A stretch of 64,000 nt of DNA from Phycisphaerales bacterium UBA3190 (GCA_002364005.1 DEXG01000032.1:1-64000); one strand, 5' to 3'; positions 8,833-16,920 are shown, counted from the first letter of the stretch. Notes: generated by a model not told the origin, from the letters alone. A program made the numbers and translations.

Positions 8833-9771
8833 TCAGTCTGCCTTGCCGCTCTCGATGAGGATCTGAGTGCGACGCACGGGTGCATGCGATGGCTTGAGCA
8901 GGAGTCCGCCTGGCACATCGCGAAGGTTCGCGTCTGGATAGACGAGGCACACCTGCTTCAGCGCGTGCCGGAACGACTTCTTGAAGTCCTTGGACCTCCC
9001 ATAGTCTTGCCCGAACTGCTCCTTGAGATTGCTCCAACTCACCTTCGTGCCCCGGTGGTCCCGGACCCGCTGCAATCGGTGCGCGAGCCATGTGTAGATG
9101 TCGAGTGCAAGTGCAGAGTGCTTGAGGGCCGCGAGCGCGCGGTAGTCGAGCGGCACGGCGTGCCGTGTGAGAGTGTCGAAGAAGTCCTCCGACAACTCGA
9201 GCTCTCCCGGCCACAGCGTCCGCTGTGACCCATCATGGAGCCCGTTGAGTATCCAGGCATCGAAGCGCTTGATCGGCTTGGCATCGATCGTGGACACACG
9301 ATCGCCATTGGTCATGCCCAGCGTCATGTGGCATGCCGCAAGGGCCTGGAGTTGCCTTCGCAGGGCGGTGTACCCGCCCCTCGGGCCTCCCGAGACCTGC
9401 AGGCCAAGCTGCAGCAGGTACTGCCGCATGCTCTCTCCGATGTCGATGACACGCGATCGCGTCCTGACCGCTTCGGTACTGACGTGAACCATGACGAGAC
9501 GGGGAATTGCTCCATAGGGAAGTGGCTGCTCGGTCCACGACAAACCGTTCCACAGCTTGCCGGCCTCGACCAAAAGACTCAGGTTTCCGTTGGTGCGTTC
9601 ATATGAGCGCAAAAGCGTGGCTTTGCGTGGCATTCCGACCTGGCACAGCACGCTGTGCGAGAACTGCAGACGATCGGGCTGCTCTAGTTTGATCTGATCG
9701 CTCGCGATCAGGAGTCCCCACTGTTGCCGGGTCAGACCAGACGACGGCGGAGGTCCGTCGAAGTCTGTCAC
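8833..9771 (-). CDS. repA: Plasmid replication initiator of the RepA_C family
   Basis: This roughly 312-residue protein matches plasmid-encoded RepA of the RepA_C type: LPYGAIPRLVMVHVSTEAVRT, then a winged-helix region with AVPLDYRALAALKHSALALDIYTWL and a lysine/arginine-rich C-terminal half (SKDFKKSFRHALKQV). Such proteins bind iterons at the plasmid origin and recruit DnaA and helicase; the putative oriV is directly downstream. I chose the GTG at 9771 because it overlaps the upstream partition gene stop by four bases (GTGA), as do its neighbours; a GTG at 9795 is an alternative. The gene looks intact although the element is integrated. Confidence 0.88.
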   Translation of the reverse strand: MTDFDGPPPSSGLTRQQWGLLIASDQIKLEQPDRLQFSHSVLCQVGMPRKATLLRSYERTNGNLSLLVEAGKLWNGLSWTEQPLPYGAIPRLVMVHVSTEAVRTRSRVIDIGESMRQYLLQLGLQVSGGPRGGYTALRRQLQALAACHMTLGMTNGDRVSTIDAKPIKRFDAWILNGLHDGSQRTLWPGELELSEDFFDTLTRHAVPLDYRALAALKHSALALDIYTWLAHRLQRVRDHRGTKVSWSNLKEQFGQDYGRSKDFKKSFRHALKQVCLVYPDANLRDVPGGLLLKPSHAPVRRTQILIESGKAD

Positions 9772-10040
9772 AGGAAGCCGTGCTTCTTCAGCCACGGCTG
9801 GACGGCCTCTTCGAGAATGTCCTGCAGTGTGTTGGGCTTCACACCTTCGAGCTGCCGCTGAAGCGAGGCGCGTTTGAGCGCCCGCGCGAGATCGCCGCGG
9901 ATGCGTGTGCTCACGAGTACACGGGGTGTCTCGGCGGGCTGCTTCGCGCCATACACAAACTGCTTCTGAATTGAGTCGGGCTTGGTCGGTGGTGTGTGCT
10001 TGGGCTCGATGCCCTCGGTCAGTGATCTCCGTTCATTCAT
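9768..10040 (-). CDS. Ribbon-helix-helix partition protein (ParG/omega-like)
   Basis: This 90-residue protein lies between parA and repA with four-base overlaps on both sides (ATGA and GTGA). The N-terminal half is polar and probably flexible. The C-terminal half has a strand (RVLVSTRI) followed by two helices ending EEAVQPWLKKHGFL, the layout of ribbon-helix-helix DNA-binding proteins. In type Ib partition systems a small protein of this kind binds the centromere upstream of parA, represses the operon and stimulates ParA through its flexible N-terminus. The octamer array at 10752-10908 is the natural binding site. The function is inferred from fold and context. Confidence 0.72.
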   Translation of the reverse strand: MNERRSLTEGIEPKHTPPTKPDSIQKQFVYGAKQPAETPRVLVSTRIRGDLARALKRASLQRQLEGVKPNTLQDILEEAVQPWLKKHGFL

Positions 10041-10705
10041 GCTGGTATCTCCTTCGTTGCTGCGGTTGGCTCGCAGGCCGTGCCGGGCATGATCTCGGCG
10101 AAGAGCCGGTCGAGCTCATTGGCCGCATCACGAGTCCGGGCCTTCATGTCCCACACGACGGTGCCCTGGCCCGGCGCATCGGCGTAGATCTGTCTCAAGG
10201 TGACCGATGTGGATGCGACGGGCAGCGAGAGTGCCGTCGCGGCGTCCTTCATGTCCTTGGTCAGCCGGTAGTTCTTTCCGACCATGCTCAGCACAATGAC
10301 CGATGGCGGCATGCCGCCCCTGATGTCCTGAGCCTGCCGGAGTACCTCCGTGACTTTGGCGAGCGCTCGGACTTCCAGCATGGAAGCCTTGCACGGGACG
10401 AGGGCGAAGTCGGCGAGCAGGAGCAAGGCCCTGCTGGTCTCCGAGTTGCTCCCTGGTCCGTCGGCGATGATGAACTCTGCTTCGTTCTTGAGCGATGGGA
10501 ACTCGTTGAGGATTGCGTCCGCATCGCGGTACGTCTCGGTGCGCAGGTCCGGCTGTACTTCACGCACCCACTCCGACGAACTCTGCTGCGTGTCGCAATC
10601 GGCGAGGATGACCGATCGCCCCCGGCGATGGAGCCAGGTGGCGAGGTGGACGGCGAGGGTTGACTTTCCGACGCCCCCCTTGTTGTTGGCAATGGCGATA
10701 ATCAC
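10037..10705 (-). CDS. parA: ParA-family partition ATPase
   Basis: A 222-residue deviant-Walker ATPase: IIAIANNKGGVGKSTLAVHL (Walker A with the signature lysine), LADCDTQQSSSEW, and IIADGPGS (Walker B). The short length without an N-terminal helix-turn-helix places it in the small ParA (type Ib) group, which uses a separate ribbon-helix-helix partner, as found here. I chose GTG at 10705, which gives the usual start (MIIAIANNKGG); a TTG at 10741 would add 12 residues and neither has a clear ribosome site. It overlaps the next gene by four bases. It should move or anchor the element's DNA copies on the nucleoid. Confidence 0.88.
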   Translation of the reverse strand: MIIAIANNKGGVGKSTLAVHLATWLHRRGRSVILADCDTQQSSSEWVREVQPDLRTETYRDADAILNEFPSLKNEAEFIIADGPGSNSETSRALLLLADFALVPCKASMLEVRALAKVTEVLRQAQDIRGGMPPSVIVLSMVGKNYRLTKDMKDAATALSLPVASTSVTLRQIYADAPGQGTVVWDMKARTRDAANELDRLFAEIMPGTACEPTAATKEIPA

Positions 10706-10751
10706 GCACCGAGCAATGGCACGTTTTCTGTCAGCATGCAAGCACTTCGTG

Positions 10752-10908
10752 GTGCTGGCGTGCTGACGCGCTGGCAGTGTTGCAACGATGACACACCGAC
10801 CCCGTGACTCGCTGGCATGTCAGCGAGCTGACTCGACAGCGGGCAAGCCGGACAGCCCCATAGATGGCAGGCAGGCTTGCCAGCACGCTGTCACGCTGGT
10901 CTGCTGGG
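10752..10908. repeat. Array of 8-bp repeats upstream of parA, putative centromere (parS/parC)
   Basis: Copies of an octamer with core GCTGRC occur in strict 8-base register in three blocks, in both orientations. Block 1 (10752-10775) holds GTGCTGGC, GTGCTGAC and GCGCTGGC. Block 2 (10809-10856) holds six abutting octamers, including TCGCTGGC, the inverted ATGTCAGC, then GAGCTGAC and the inverted TCGACAGC and CGGACAGC. Block 3 (10877-10908) holds inverted TTGCCAGC followed by ACGCTGTC, ACGCTGGT and CTGCTGGG. Contiguous short repeats of mixed orientation upstream of parA are what ribbon-helix-helix partition proteins bind. Confidence 0.72.
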
Positions 10909-10939
10909 TGGTTTGATGGCGGGCGGGTTTGATGGCAGG

Positions 10940-10986
10940 CTTTCACCGTGAAAGAAAGTCCTAAGCACCGCTTAGGGGAGACGTCT
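10940..10986. promoter_or_regulatory. Cluster of three short palindromes
   Basis: Three perfect palindromes follow one another: CTTTCA/TGAAAG around CCG (10940-10954), CCTAAGC/GCTTAGG around ACC (10960-10976), and AGACGTCT (10979-10986). They lie between the 3' end of the small gene at 11074 and the parA centromere array. They might be regulator sites, a ParB site, or a transcript-end structure for the minus-strand operon from 12439. The sequence does not decide which. Confidence 0.5.
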
Positions 10987-11073
10987 GAAACGTTTTACGC
11001 TCTGCCTGCCATTCCCGCCCGCTGCTCAGCTACCAGGCGCAGACCAATCCATCACGAGCCCTTTGCCCACGTG

Positions 11074-11259
11074 TCATGGGGCTATTTGTGTGTCGCAATC
11101 ACGTCGTCTGGAAGTTGCCAGCGCCTCTTCGTAGTACCGGTAGGCGAGCCGTCTCGTCTCTTCAGGATCGGGCCAGCTCTGCGTGCGTTCGGCCTGCTCG
11201 ACGAACGCACGCAGGGCGCAGCCGTGGAACAGGTCATCAAGCGGAACTTCGTCGTTCAC
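11074..11259 (-). CDS. Small conserved plasmid-type protein, unknown function
   Basis: This 61-residue acidic protein reads DDLFHGCALRAFVEQAERTQSWPDPEETRRLAYRYYEEALA. It overlaps the gene upstream by four bases (ATGA) and is the last gene of the methyltransferase operon. Small proteins with a similar pattern (a CALxAFVEQA motif, then a tyrosine- and glutamate-rich helix) are common on plasmids and integrative elements, but I know of no assigned function. Confidence 0.65.
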   Translation of the reverse strand: MNDEVPLDDLFHGCALRAFVEQAERTQSWPDPEETRRLAYRYYEEALATSRRRDCDTQIAP

Positions 11260-11666
11260 CGGCGGGCTCCATACAGCTCGCGGCGGACCACTTCGAGCAG
11301 CTCAAGCCGGAGCCCCTCGACGTGGACTCGGTTCGGCCTGTCATCGGCCTTGAACACCGAGGCGATCACGAGGTGGTCTTTCAGGTCACGGGAAACCAGC
11401 ACGCACCGCTCTTCGGTACAGAATATCTGCCACGGGAAGCGCTCTGCGTGGTGGCTATAGACCACCTCCGTCACGCCGAGTTCCTCGGCGATCGCGGCCT
11501 GGTACCCGGCTTCGTATGCGTCGCTGAGTGCCTGACCAACATTCACGACGGATAGATCATGGAAGTCGAGTGAATCGCTCCCCCGCGATGCCAGCGTATC
11601 GATACCCAGTCGGTCGCGGGCTATGCCCGCGACGATGTGGGTGATGGGTCTGTAGATGCTGCTCAT
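11256..11666 (-). CDS. DUF6900-like protein of the mobile element
   Basis: This 136-residue protein has an N-terminal segment (IVAGIARDRLGIDTLASRG, then SDSLDFHDLSVVNVGQALSDAYEAG) that resembles the DUF6900 domain found in mobile elements of several phyla. The C-terminal half (VVYSHHAERFPWQIFCTEE onward) is unrecognised. The ATG at 11666 overlaps the methyltransferase stop by four bases, and its own stop overlaps the next gene by four, so three genes form one coupled unit. Function unknown. Confidence 0.68.
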   Translation of the reverse strand: MSSIYRPITHIVAGIARDRLGIDTLASRGSDSLDFHDLSVVNVGQALSDAYEAGYQAAIAEELGVTEVVYSHHAERFPWQIFCTEERCVLVSRDLKDHLVIASVFKADDRPNRVHVEGLRLELLEVVRRELYGARR

Positions 11667-12439
11667 GGTCGCGCCTCCATGCGTGGTTTCTCGAAGACCA
11701 CGCACACGTCGTGCAGGCCGGGGATGAACGAGCTTCGGTACACCTTGCGGCCGCTCGACGCGCCGTGGCTGAATCGAACGATGTCGGTGCAACACTGCCG
11801 CAACCCGGCGTCGAATGCAAGGCGTTTCGTGTGGTAGACCAGCGGCACGAATCCCGCGTCACGGTCCTGATAGTCGCCCATCAGGATCGCCAATCGCCCT
11901 CCGGGCTCCAGCACACCGGTTGCGGCCTCTATGAACAGGGCGTAACGATCCAGGAACTCCCGGAGCGTCTCAGCGCGAGAGAGGTCACGATCGTCGGCCG
12001 CGTACAGCTTCTGCCTCCAGTACGGCGGATGCGCCCAGACGAAGTCAGCGAGGCCGCCGCCCGCAAGTTGCTGCATGGCTTCGGCACTGGTCGCGTCGAA
12101 ACCATCATGGATGTCACCGCTGCGACAGTCCGAGTCCAGCTCGCGGCACACGTCTTGGCAGGTCCCGCTTCCGGTCATCGGATCGAGCACGAGCCGGGGC
12201 TTGAAGTAGAGCAGCAGGTCGCGGATCAGATTGCCGCCGCAGTTGCCCGGGTAGCTTCGCTTCCCGTAAGAACCGGCGTCTGCGTGGTGGTAGAGGCTGG
12301 TGAGCCGCGGCACCGGACTACCAGTGATTGGGGCACGCGGGAGCTTGGCGAACAGTGGCTGCAAGTGGCGTGAAGGTCCGGCTATGCGGGCCGTACACCT
12401 GCTGGCGAAGAACGGGTTGATTTGGTGTGATGTAGTCAC
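11663..12439 (-). CDS. Orphan DNA adenine/cytosine-N4 methyltransferase
   Basis: The 258-residue protein has the two hallmark methyltransferase motifs in the order motif I then motif IV: LDPMTGSGTC near residue 88 (SAM-binding loop) and HPPYW near residue 135, a variant of the catalytic D/N/S-PP-Y motif of amino-methyltransferases. The first position is His, not the usual Asp, Asn or Ser, so activity needs proof. No restriction endonuclease lies nearby, so it is an orphan that may shield the element from restriction. Starts at GTG 12439 after an AAAGGA site. It heads an operon with two small genes joined by four-base overlaps. Confidence 0.82.
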   Translation of the reverse strand: MTTSHQINPFFASRCTARIAGPSRHLQPLFAKLPRAPITGSPVPRLTSLYHHADAGSYGKRSYPGNCGGNLIRDLLLYFKPRLVLDPMTGSGTCQDVCRELDSDCRSGDIHDGFDATSAEAMQQLAGGGLADFVWAHPPYWRQKLYAADDRDLSRAETLREFLDRYALFIEAATGVLEPGGRLAILMGDYQDRDAGFVPLVYHTKRLAFDAGLRQCCTDIVRFSHGASSGRKVYRSSFIPGLHDVCVVFEKPRMEARP

Positions 12440-12496
12440 GTCGAAGTCCTTTCTGTAGATGAGGCGGGCCCGCAGGCCCGCCGGTTGAAGTTGCGA

Positions 12497-12706
12497 TTAG
12501 TCTTTCTGCTCGGTGAACACCCGCAGCGAGATGCGGCCATCGAGCGGAACGGCCTCGACCTGGATGTTGAAACCGTTCCCGTCCGCGTGCGGCCACGCGG
12601 AACCGATGCGTGTCCAGATGCCCTTCTTGCCCTCGCGGTCCCTGACCTGATAGGCGATGTGGCTTGGTGTGCGGCTTGTGCCGCCGTTTACGTTGGTGTC
12701 GTTCAT
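12497..12706 (-). CDS. Small conserved protein of mobile elements
   Basis: This 69-residue protein (core SHIAYQVRDREGKKGIWTRI, then GSAWPHADGNGFNIQVEAVP) resembles small proteins often seen on proteobacterial and planctomycete plasmids. A clear AAGGAG precedes its ATG. It is 57 bases upstream of the methyltransferase and probably the first gene of the minus-strand block beginning next to the putative oriT. The compact beta-rich composition suggests a small folded domain. No function is assigned. Confidence 0.68.
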   Translation of the reverse strand: MNDTNVNGGTSRTPSHIAYQVRDREGKKGIWTRIGSAWPHADGNGFNIQVEAVPLDGRISLRVFTEQKD

Positions 12707-13054
12707 GTGAAGTCTCCTTGTTTGTGTTGCGGGACACGCCTGTCGCGTCCCGATGGCACGCCCTCCGAAGCCGCGGATGTCGGGGCGTAGCGCACCGGTC
12801 AAGCGAAAGGCCGAAGGCTTCCGCCTGCGGAAAGCGGCCTTGGCAGCTTGATCCGGCCCGACCGTGGCTTCATCGTGCCCATCGACCAGACGCGAGGCGC
12901 TGTCGGGCCACCCGAGACGGAGCATGTGCGTTCGACACAACTGCTGGCAAGCACACTGCAACCCTCATTGATTCTGGTCGTAGCGCTGCAATTGGGAAGA
13001 GTGCGCATCGCGCGTGTTTACCGAATCGCAAGGTTTCCATGTCAGGATGAGCAG
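12707..13054. other. Divergent intergenic region, candidate oriT
   Basis: This spacer separates the minus-strand block from the relaxase gene, the usual place for an origin of transfer. It contains a nested inverted repeat at 12807-12841: outer arms AAGGCCG (12807-12813) and CGGCCTT (12835-12841), inner arms TTCCGC (12819-12824) and GCGGAA (12827-12832). MobF relaxases recognise such a hairpin beside the nick site. The nick itself cannot be placed by eye. Promoters for both directions should also lie here. Confidence 0.5.
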
Positions 13055-15700
13055 ATGCTTCGAGTCACACAGAGCAACAGCAGCGGCAGGGCCAAGAGCT
13101 ACTACAGCACCGCCGACTACTACACCGAAGGCCAGGAACTCACCGGGTTCTGGCGCGGCGAGGGTGCGTTCATGCTTGGGCTGACGGGCACTGTGGATCA
13201 ATGCGACTGGGACCGGCTCTGCGACAACTTTCGGCCCGATACCGGCGAACCGCTCACGGTTCGGCGCAAAGACCAGCGCCGCGTCGGTTACGACTTCAAC
13301 TTCCATGTGCCCAAGAGCGTGTCGCTGCTCTACGGGCTGACGCGGGACGATCGCATCCTCGAAGCCTTCCGGGACTCGGTTCGGGCCACGATGGAGGACA
13401 TCGAAACAGAGTCCAAGGCCCGCGTCCGAGTCAGTGGCAAGAACGAGGACCGTGTTACCGGGAATCTCATCTGGGGCGAGTTCACGCACTTCACCGCTCG
13501 TCCTGTGGACGGCCTGCCAGACCCGCACCTGCACGCGCACTGCTTCGTGTTCAACGCGACATTCGACAGGGAAGAGGACCGGTGGAAGGCCGGGCAGTTC
13601 GGCGATCTCAAGCGGGACGCGCCGTACTTCGAGGCGGTGTTCCACTCCAGACTCGCCCGACGGCTCGAAGAGCTTGGGCTGAACACCCAACGCACCGCCA
13701 AGGGCTGGGAACTCGCCGGGCTCGATCCCGAGACGATGGACAAGTTCTCGCGGCGGACCGCCCGCATCGAACAGCTCGCCAGCGCCAAGAACATCACCGA
13801 TCCTGATCTCAAGTCAACGCTGGGTGCCCGCACCCGATCGTCCAAAGCCGCCGAACTGACAATGTCGGATCTGGAGTCTGCTTGGCGGTCAAGATTGACG
13901 GACACCGAGGCTGAACGTCTTGAGTGGCTCGCCAACCGGATCGGAAAGGACACCATCACCGAGGACGACGCCGCTGCTCGGAGCGCGGTCGCCCGGACGA
14001 TGGAACACGCCTTCGAGCGTGCGTCAGTCCTGCCAGAGCGGATGCTGCTCGCCGAAGCACTCAAACAGGGCATCGGCAAAGCAAGCCGTGAGTCGATTGA
14101 ACAGGTCACCGAGCAGCAGGATCTGATTCATGCCGAGCGCAAGGGGCAACGCCTGGTTACGACCAAGGCCGTGCTCGAAGAGGAAACGAAGATGCTCACT
14201 TTCGCCCGGGAGGGGCGGGGTGCCTGCACTCCGATCACGGTGAACCAGAACGTCTTTCACCGTGAATGGCTCAACGACCAGCAGAAGGCGGCGGTCCGCC
14301 ATGTGCTCGAATCACGGGACCGCGTCATCCTGGTACGGGGTGCCGCCGGCACGGGTAAGACCACCATGATGCAGGAGGCCCGAGAGGCAATCGAGGCGAA
14401 CGGGCAGCGTGTGCTCGCATTTGCGCCATCCGCCGGGGCCAGCCGTGGCGTGCTCAGGCAGGAGGGCTTTGAGTCCGCCGACACCGTCTCACGACTTCTC
14501 GCTGATCCCGCGATGCAGAGAGACGCGCACGGCGCGATTCTCTGGATTGACGAGGCTGGTCTGCTCGGCACCAAGACCATGCGGCAGGTCTTCGATCTCG
14601 CAGGGCAGATCGATGCCCGCGTGGTGCTCTCTGGCGACAAACGCCAGCACGGCGCGGTCGAGCGGGGAGCTGCGCTCCGACTGCTCGAAGACGAAGCAGG
14701 GCTGAAGCCCGCCGAGATCAAGGAGATCCAGCGCCAGAAGGACCGGTACAAGACCGCGATCAAGAAGCTGAGCGAGGGCAAGACCCGGCAAGGCTTCCGT
14801 GGCCTCGATGAACTGGGATGGATCAGGGAAGTTGATGACGACGATCGCTATCGAGCGCTCGCCGAGTCGTACATCGATGCCATTGCAGACGGGAAGTCCG
14901 CACTCGTCGTCTCGCCGACACACTTTGAGGGCAACAGGATCACCGATGAAATCCGCGCTCAGCTCCGCGCCCACGGCACGCTCGGCGACGACGCCAGAAG
15001 TTTCCCGGAACTCATTCCCGCGAACCTGACCTTGGGCCAGAAGCGCGACCCGCTGAACTATCGCCAGGGCGACGTGCTCGTGTTCCACCAGAACGCGCCG
15101 GGCTATCGCAAGGGCACCCGACTAATCATCGGCCAGGACGAGGTCCCGTTCGAGTCGGCCGAGCGGTTTACAGTCTTCCACGAGGACCAGATCGAAGTTG
15201 CGACAGGCGATCGAATCCGCATTACCAAGAACGGCACCACCGCAGACACAGCCCACCGGCTCAACAATGGTGATCTCTTCACCGTCAGCGGGTTCACCGA
15301 CGCGGGTGACCTCCGGCTCAACAATGGCTGGACCATCTCGAAAGACTATGGCCATATCGCGCATGGCCTCGTCGTGACCAGTCACGCCAGCCAGGGAAAG
15401 ACCGTGGATCGGGTCATCATCGGGCAGTCGTCGCGGTCATTCCGTGCCTCATCGCGCGAGCAGTTCTATGTCAGCGCTTCACGCGGTCGCCAGCAGGTGC
15501 TTGTCTTCACAGACGACAAGGACGAACTGCTCCAGGCCGTCAGCCGAAGCGACGAACGCCTGAGCGGGACCGAGCTTCTCGCTGGCGTTGAAAACGCTCA
15601 CCGCAGGATCATCCACGAACGGCTCGCCGAGCAGTCTCGCGAGGCTGATGCAATCGCAGTCGTTGAACACCGCAGAGAGGGAATCGAACATGAGCGATAG
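13055..15700 (+). CDS. MobF-family conjugative relaxase (TrwC/TraI type)
   Basis: The 881-residue protein joins a relaxase to a helicase. The N-terminus has two tyrosine pairs (SYYSTADYY, residues 15-23) as in TrwC, and HLHAH at 158-162 supplies the three metal-binding histidines. The helicase part has a Walker A (GAAGTGKTTM, near residue 430), a Walker B (WIDEAGL) and the RecD-like end motif VVTSHASQGKTVDRV. It nicks oriT, stays on the 5' end and unwinds the transferred strand. ATG 13055 follows AGGATGA; longer in-frame starts are unlikely. The stop overlaps the next gene by 11 bases. Confidence 0.94.
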   Translation: MLRVTQSNSSGRAKSYYSTADYYTEGQELTGFWRGEGAFMLGLTGTVDQCDWDRLCDNFRPDTGEPLTVRRKDQRRVGYDFNFHVPKSVSLLYGLTRDDRILEAFRDSVRATMEDIETESKARVRVSGKNEDRVTGNLIWGEFTHFTARPVDGLPDPHLHAHCFVFNATFDREEDRWKAGQFGDLKRDAPYFEAVFHSRLARRLEELGLNTQRTAKGWELAGLDPETMDKFSRRTARIEQLASAKNITDPDLKSTLGARTRSSKAAELTMSDLESAWRSRLTDTEAERLEWLANRIGKDTITEDDAAARSAVARTMEHAFERASVLPERMLLAEALKQGIGKASRESIEQVTEQQDLIHAERKGQRLVTTKAVLEEETKMLTFAREGRGACTPITVNQNVFHREWLNDQQKAAVRHVLESRDRVILVRGAAGTGKTTMMQEAREAIEANGQRVLAFAPSAGASRGVLRQEGFESADTVSRLLADPAMQRDAHGAILWIDEAGLLGTKTMRQVFDLAGQIDARVVLSGDKRQHGAVERGAALRLLEDEAGLKPAEIKEIQRQKDRYKTAIKKLSEGKTRQGFRGLDELGWIREVDDDDRYRALAESYIDAIADGKSALVVSPTHFEGNRITDEIRAQLRAHGTLGDDARSFPELIPANLTLGQKRDPLNYRQGDVLVFHQNAPGYRKGTRLIIGQDEVPFESAERFTVFHEDQIEVATGDRIRITKNGTTADTAHRLNNGDLFTVSGFTDAGDLRLNNGWTISKDYGHIAHGLVVTSHASQGKTVDRVIIGQSSRSFRASSREQFYVSASRGRQQVLVFTDDKDELLQAVSRSDERLSGTELLAGVENAHRRIIHERLAEQSREADAIAVVEHRREGIEHER

Positions 15701-16100
15701 TCTGATCGACCGGTACACGAAGCGTCCCGCGACAAACGGAGTGCCTGACGACGACAATGCCATACCCGAGGATCTTGGCTGCTTCGGTTGGCTCCGAGGC
15801 GTCCGCGATCGCGCACTCATGCTCGAACTCCGCAAGGCCGACGGTCACATTCTCGCCGTCGGCTACGCCTGGATCGAACGGATCGAACTCGTGCCCGAAG
15901 AGGGCCTCACGCTCCACTTGCCTGGGCGGAAGATCCGCATCAAGGGCTCCGGTCTCAACAGCGACACCGGCAATTCGGCGAGGCTCTTCGACGGGTTGAT
16001 CCGTCAGCGCGTCCCGTGGGTCCGTGAATCCGACCGTGCCGAGCAGCTTCGGCAGGATCACGGCCCGGTCACCATCGAGTCCATCACTTGGGATGAGTGA
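15690..16100 (+). CDS. Unknown protein coupled to the relaxase
   Basis: This 136-residue acidic protein starts inside the end of the relaxase gene. Its middle reads LMLELRKADGHILAVGYAWIERIEL, followed by LHLPGRKIRIKGSGL, a beta-rich pattern, and it ends QDHGPVTIESITWDE. I recognise no motif. Translational coupling suggests it works with the relaxase, for example as an accessory or regulatory protein, but this is only inferred. A strong hairpin follows 25 bases after the stop. Confidence 0.65.
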   Translation: MSDSLIDRYTKRPATNGVPDDDNAIPEDLGCFGWLRGVRDRALMLELRKADGHILAVGYAWIERIELVPEEGLTLHLPGRKIRIKGSGLNSDTGNSARLFDGLIRQRVPWVRESDRAEQLRQDHGPVTIESITWDE

Positions 16101-16124
16101 CCCCGCTCGTTGGGGTAGAGGGGT

Positions 16125-16151
16125 GCGGGGAGAGGGGGCTCGTCTCCCCGC
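16125..16151 (+). terminator. Hairpin after the relaxase operon
   Basis: GCGGGGAGA (16125-16133) and TCTCCCCGC (16143-16151) form a perfect 9-bp stem with a 9-base loop, 25 bases after the relaxase operon. No T-run follows, so termination would be weak or factor-dependent. Confidence 0.5.
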
Positions 16152-16235
16152 GAACTTGAAACAGTCAGCCGGCAACACCCCCGAGTCGCCCTCAACGCCG
16201 ACGGCGTGTGCCGGGATGTTCTCCGCGATATGAAA

Positions 16236-16265
16236 GCGCCCCGCCGGCGCGAACCGACGGGGCGC
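16236..16265 (-). terminator. Hairpin after the small minus-strand gene
   Basis: GCGCCCCG (16236-16243) and CGGGGCGC (16258-16265) form an 8-bp stem. On the minus strand it lies 18 bases after the stop at 16284 and is followed by TTT, consistent with a modest terminator. Confidence 0.5.
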
Positions 16266-16283
16266 GGGTGATGCGGACGCGGC

Positions 16284-16526
16284 TCAGGCCGCCGCCCGCT
16301 CGTTGGGCTGCTGACAGATCCACGAATGTGCAAGATCGAGCACCTTGGCGAGGACCAGGAGGTCATCACGCCGGAAGCTCGACGTGCGTTTCCAATCGTC
16401 GTTGTCGCGGTAGATCCGCTGGACGGTCACCGAGTAGCGGGTGCGACCGTCCTCGGCGGTGTTGGCCCAGATCGCGGCCTTGGTCGTGCCGAGTCGGACT
16501 TCGTGAACGGGTTTGGTCGTGGTCAT
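16284..16526 (-). CDS. Small conserved mobile-element protein
   Basis: The 80-residue protein has the core KPVHEVRLGTTKAAIWANTA and, further on, RRDDLLVLAKVLDLAHSWI. Close relatives of this pattern are widespread as small hypothetical genes on plasmids and integrative elements, often near relaxase or partition genes. An AAGGAG-type site precedes the ATG. It is transcribed towards the relaxase operon and separated from it by two hairpins. Function unknown; its beta-rich N-terminus and helical C-terminus suggest a single small domain. Confidence 0.68.
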   Translation of the reverse strand: MTTTKPVHEVRLGTTKAAIWANTAEDGRTRYSVTVQRIYRDNDDWKRTSSFRRDDLLVLAKVLDLAHSWICQQPNERAAA

Positions 16527-16920
16527 GCTTCGGTTCTCCTTGTTGGGGGCCAGTGCTCGGCCCGGTCGCAAGCACTCCGGGGCGCACTGGCTCCCGGAAA
16601 ACCCCGCCCGCCGCAGCCAGTGCTCAAACCGGCGGAGCCGGACTGCCGTGCCGATCCGGGCGATCAGGCGACGGGCGTGACAGGCTCGCCTGGCCGCGAT
16701 CGACGCCGCCCCGGCACGGGCACGCATCGCGGCGGGCGACCCACCACGAACCACTCCATTGTACGAAGCTCGCCACGCTCGATCCGCACAGCCATCACTA
16801 CGCGACCGCGGAAAACGCTGTGACGCTATAGGGAACACGAGGCGAATCTTTAACGCCTTCCGTGCTAAACTGAACGCACGGCCGCGGGTACATGCAGATG
16901 GACAAGAGGTAGCACGAAGC
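16527..16920. other. Divergent intergenic region before the unknown cargo genes
   Basis: The first half is very GC-rich and resembles the plasmid backbone. The composition shifts to AT-richer DNA near 16840, matching the two cargo genes that follow. I see no convincing open frame and no clear promoter, although the AT-richer part at 16820-16880 is where one for the cargo genes would be expected. Confidence 0.45.

Noticed and set aside
10948..11460. 170-codon plus-strand frame covering the small minus-strand genes
   Set aside because: Low-complexity Ser/Arg run and no family; the opposite strand has coupled genes with four-base overlaps.
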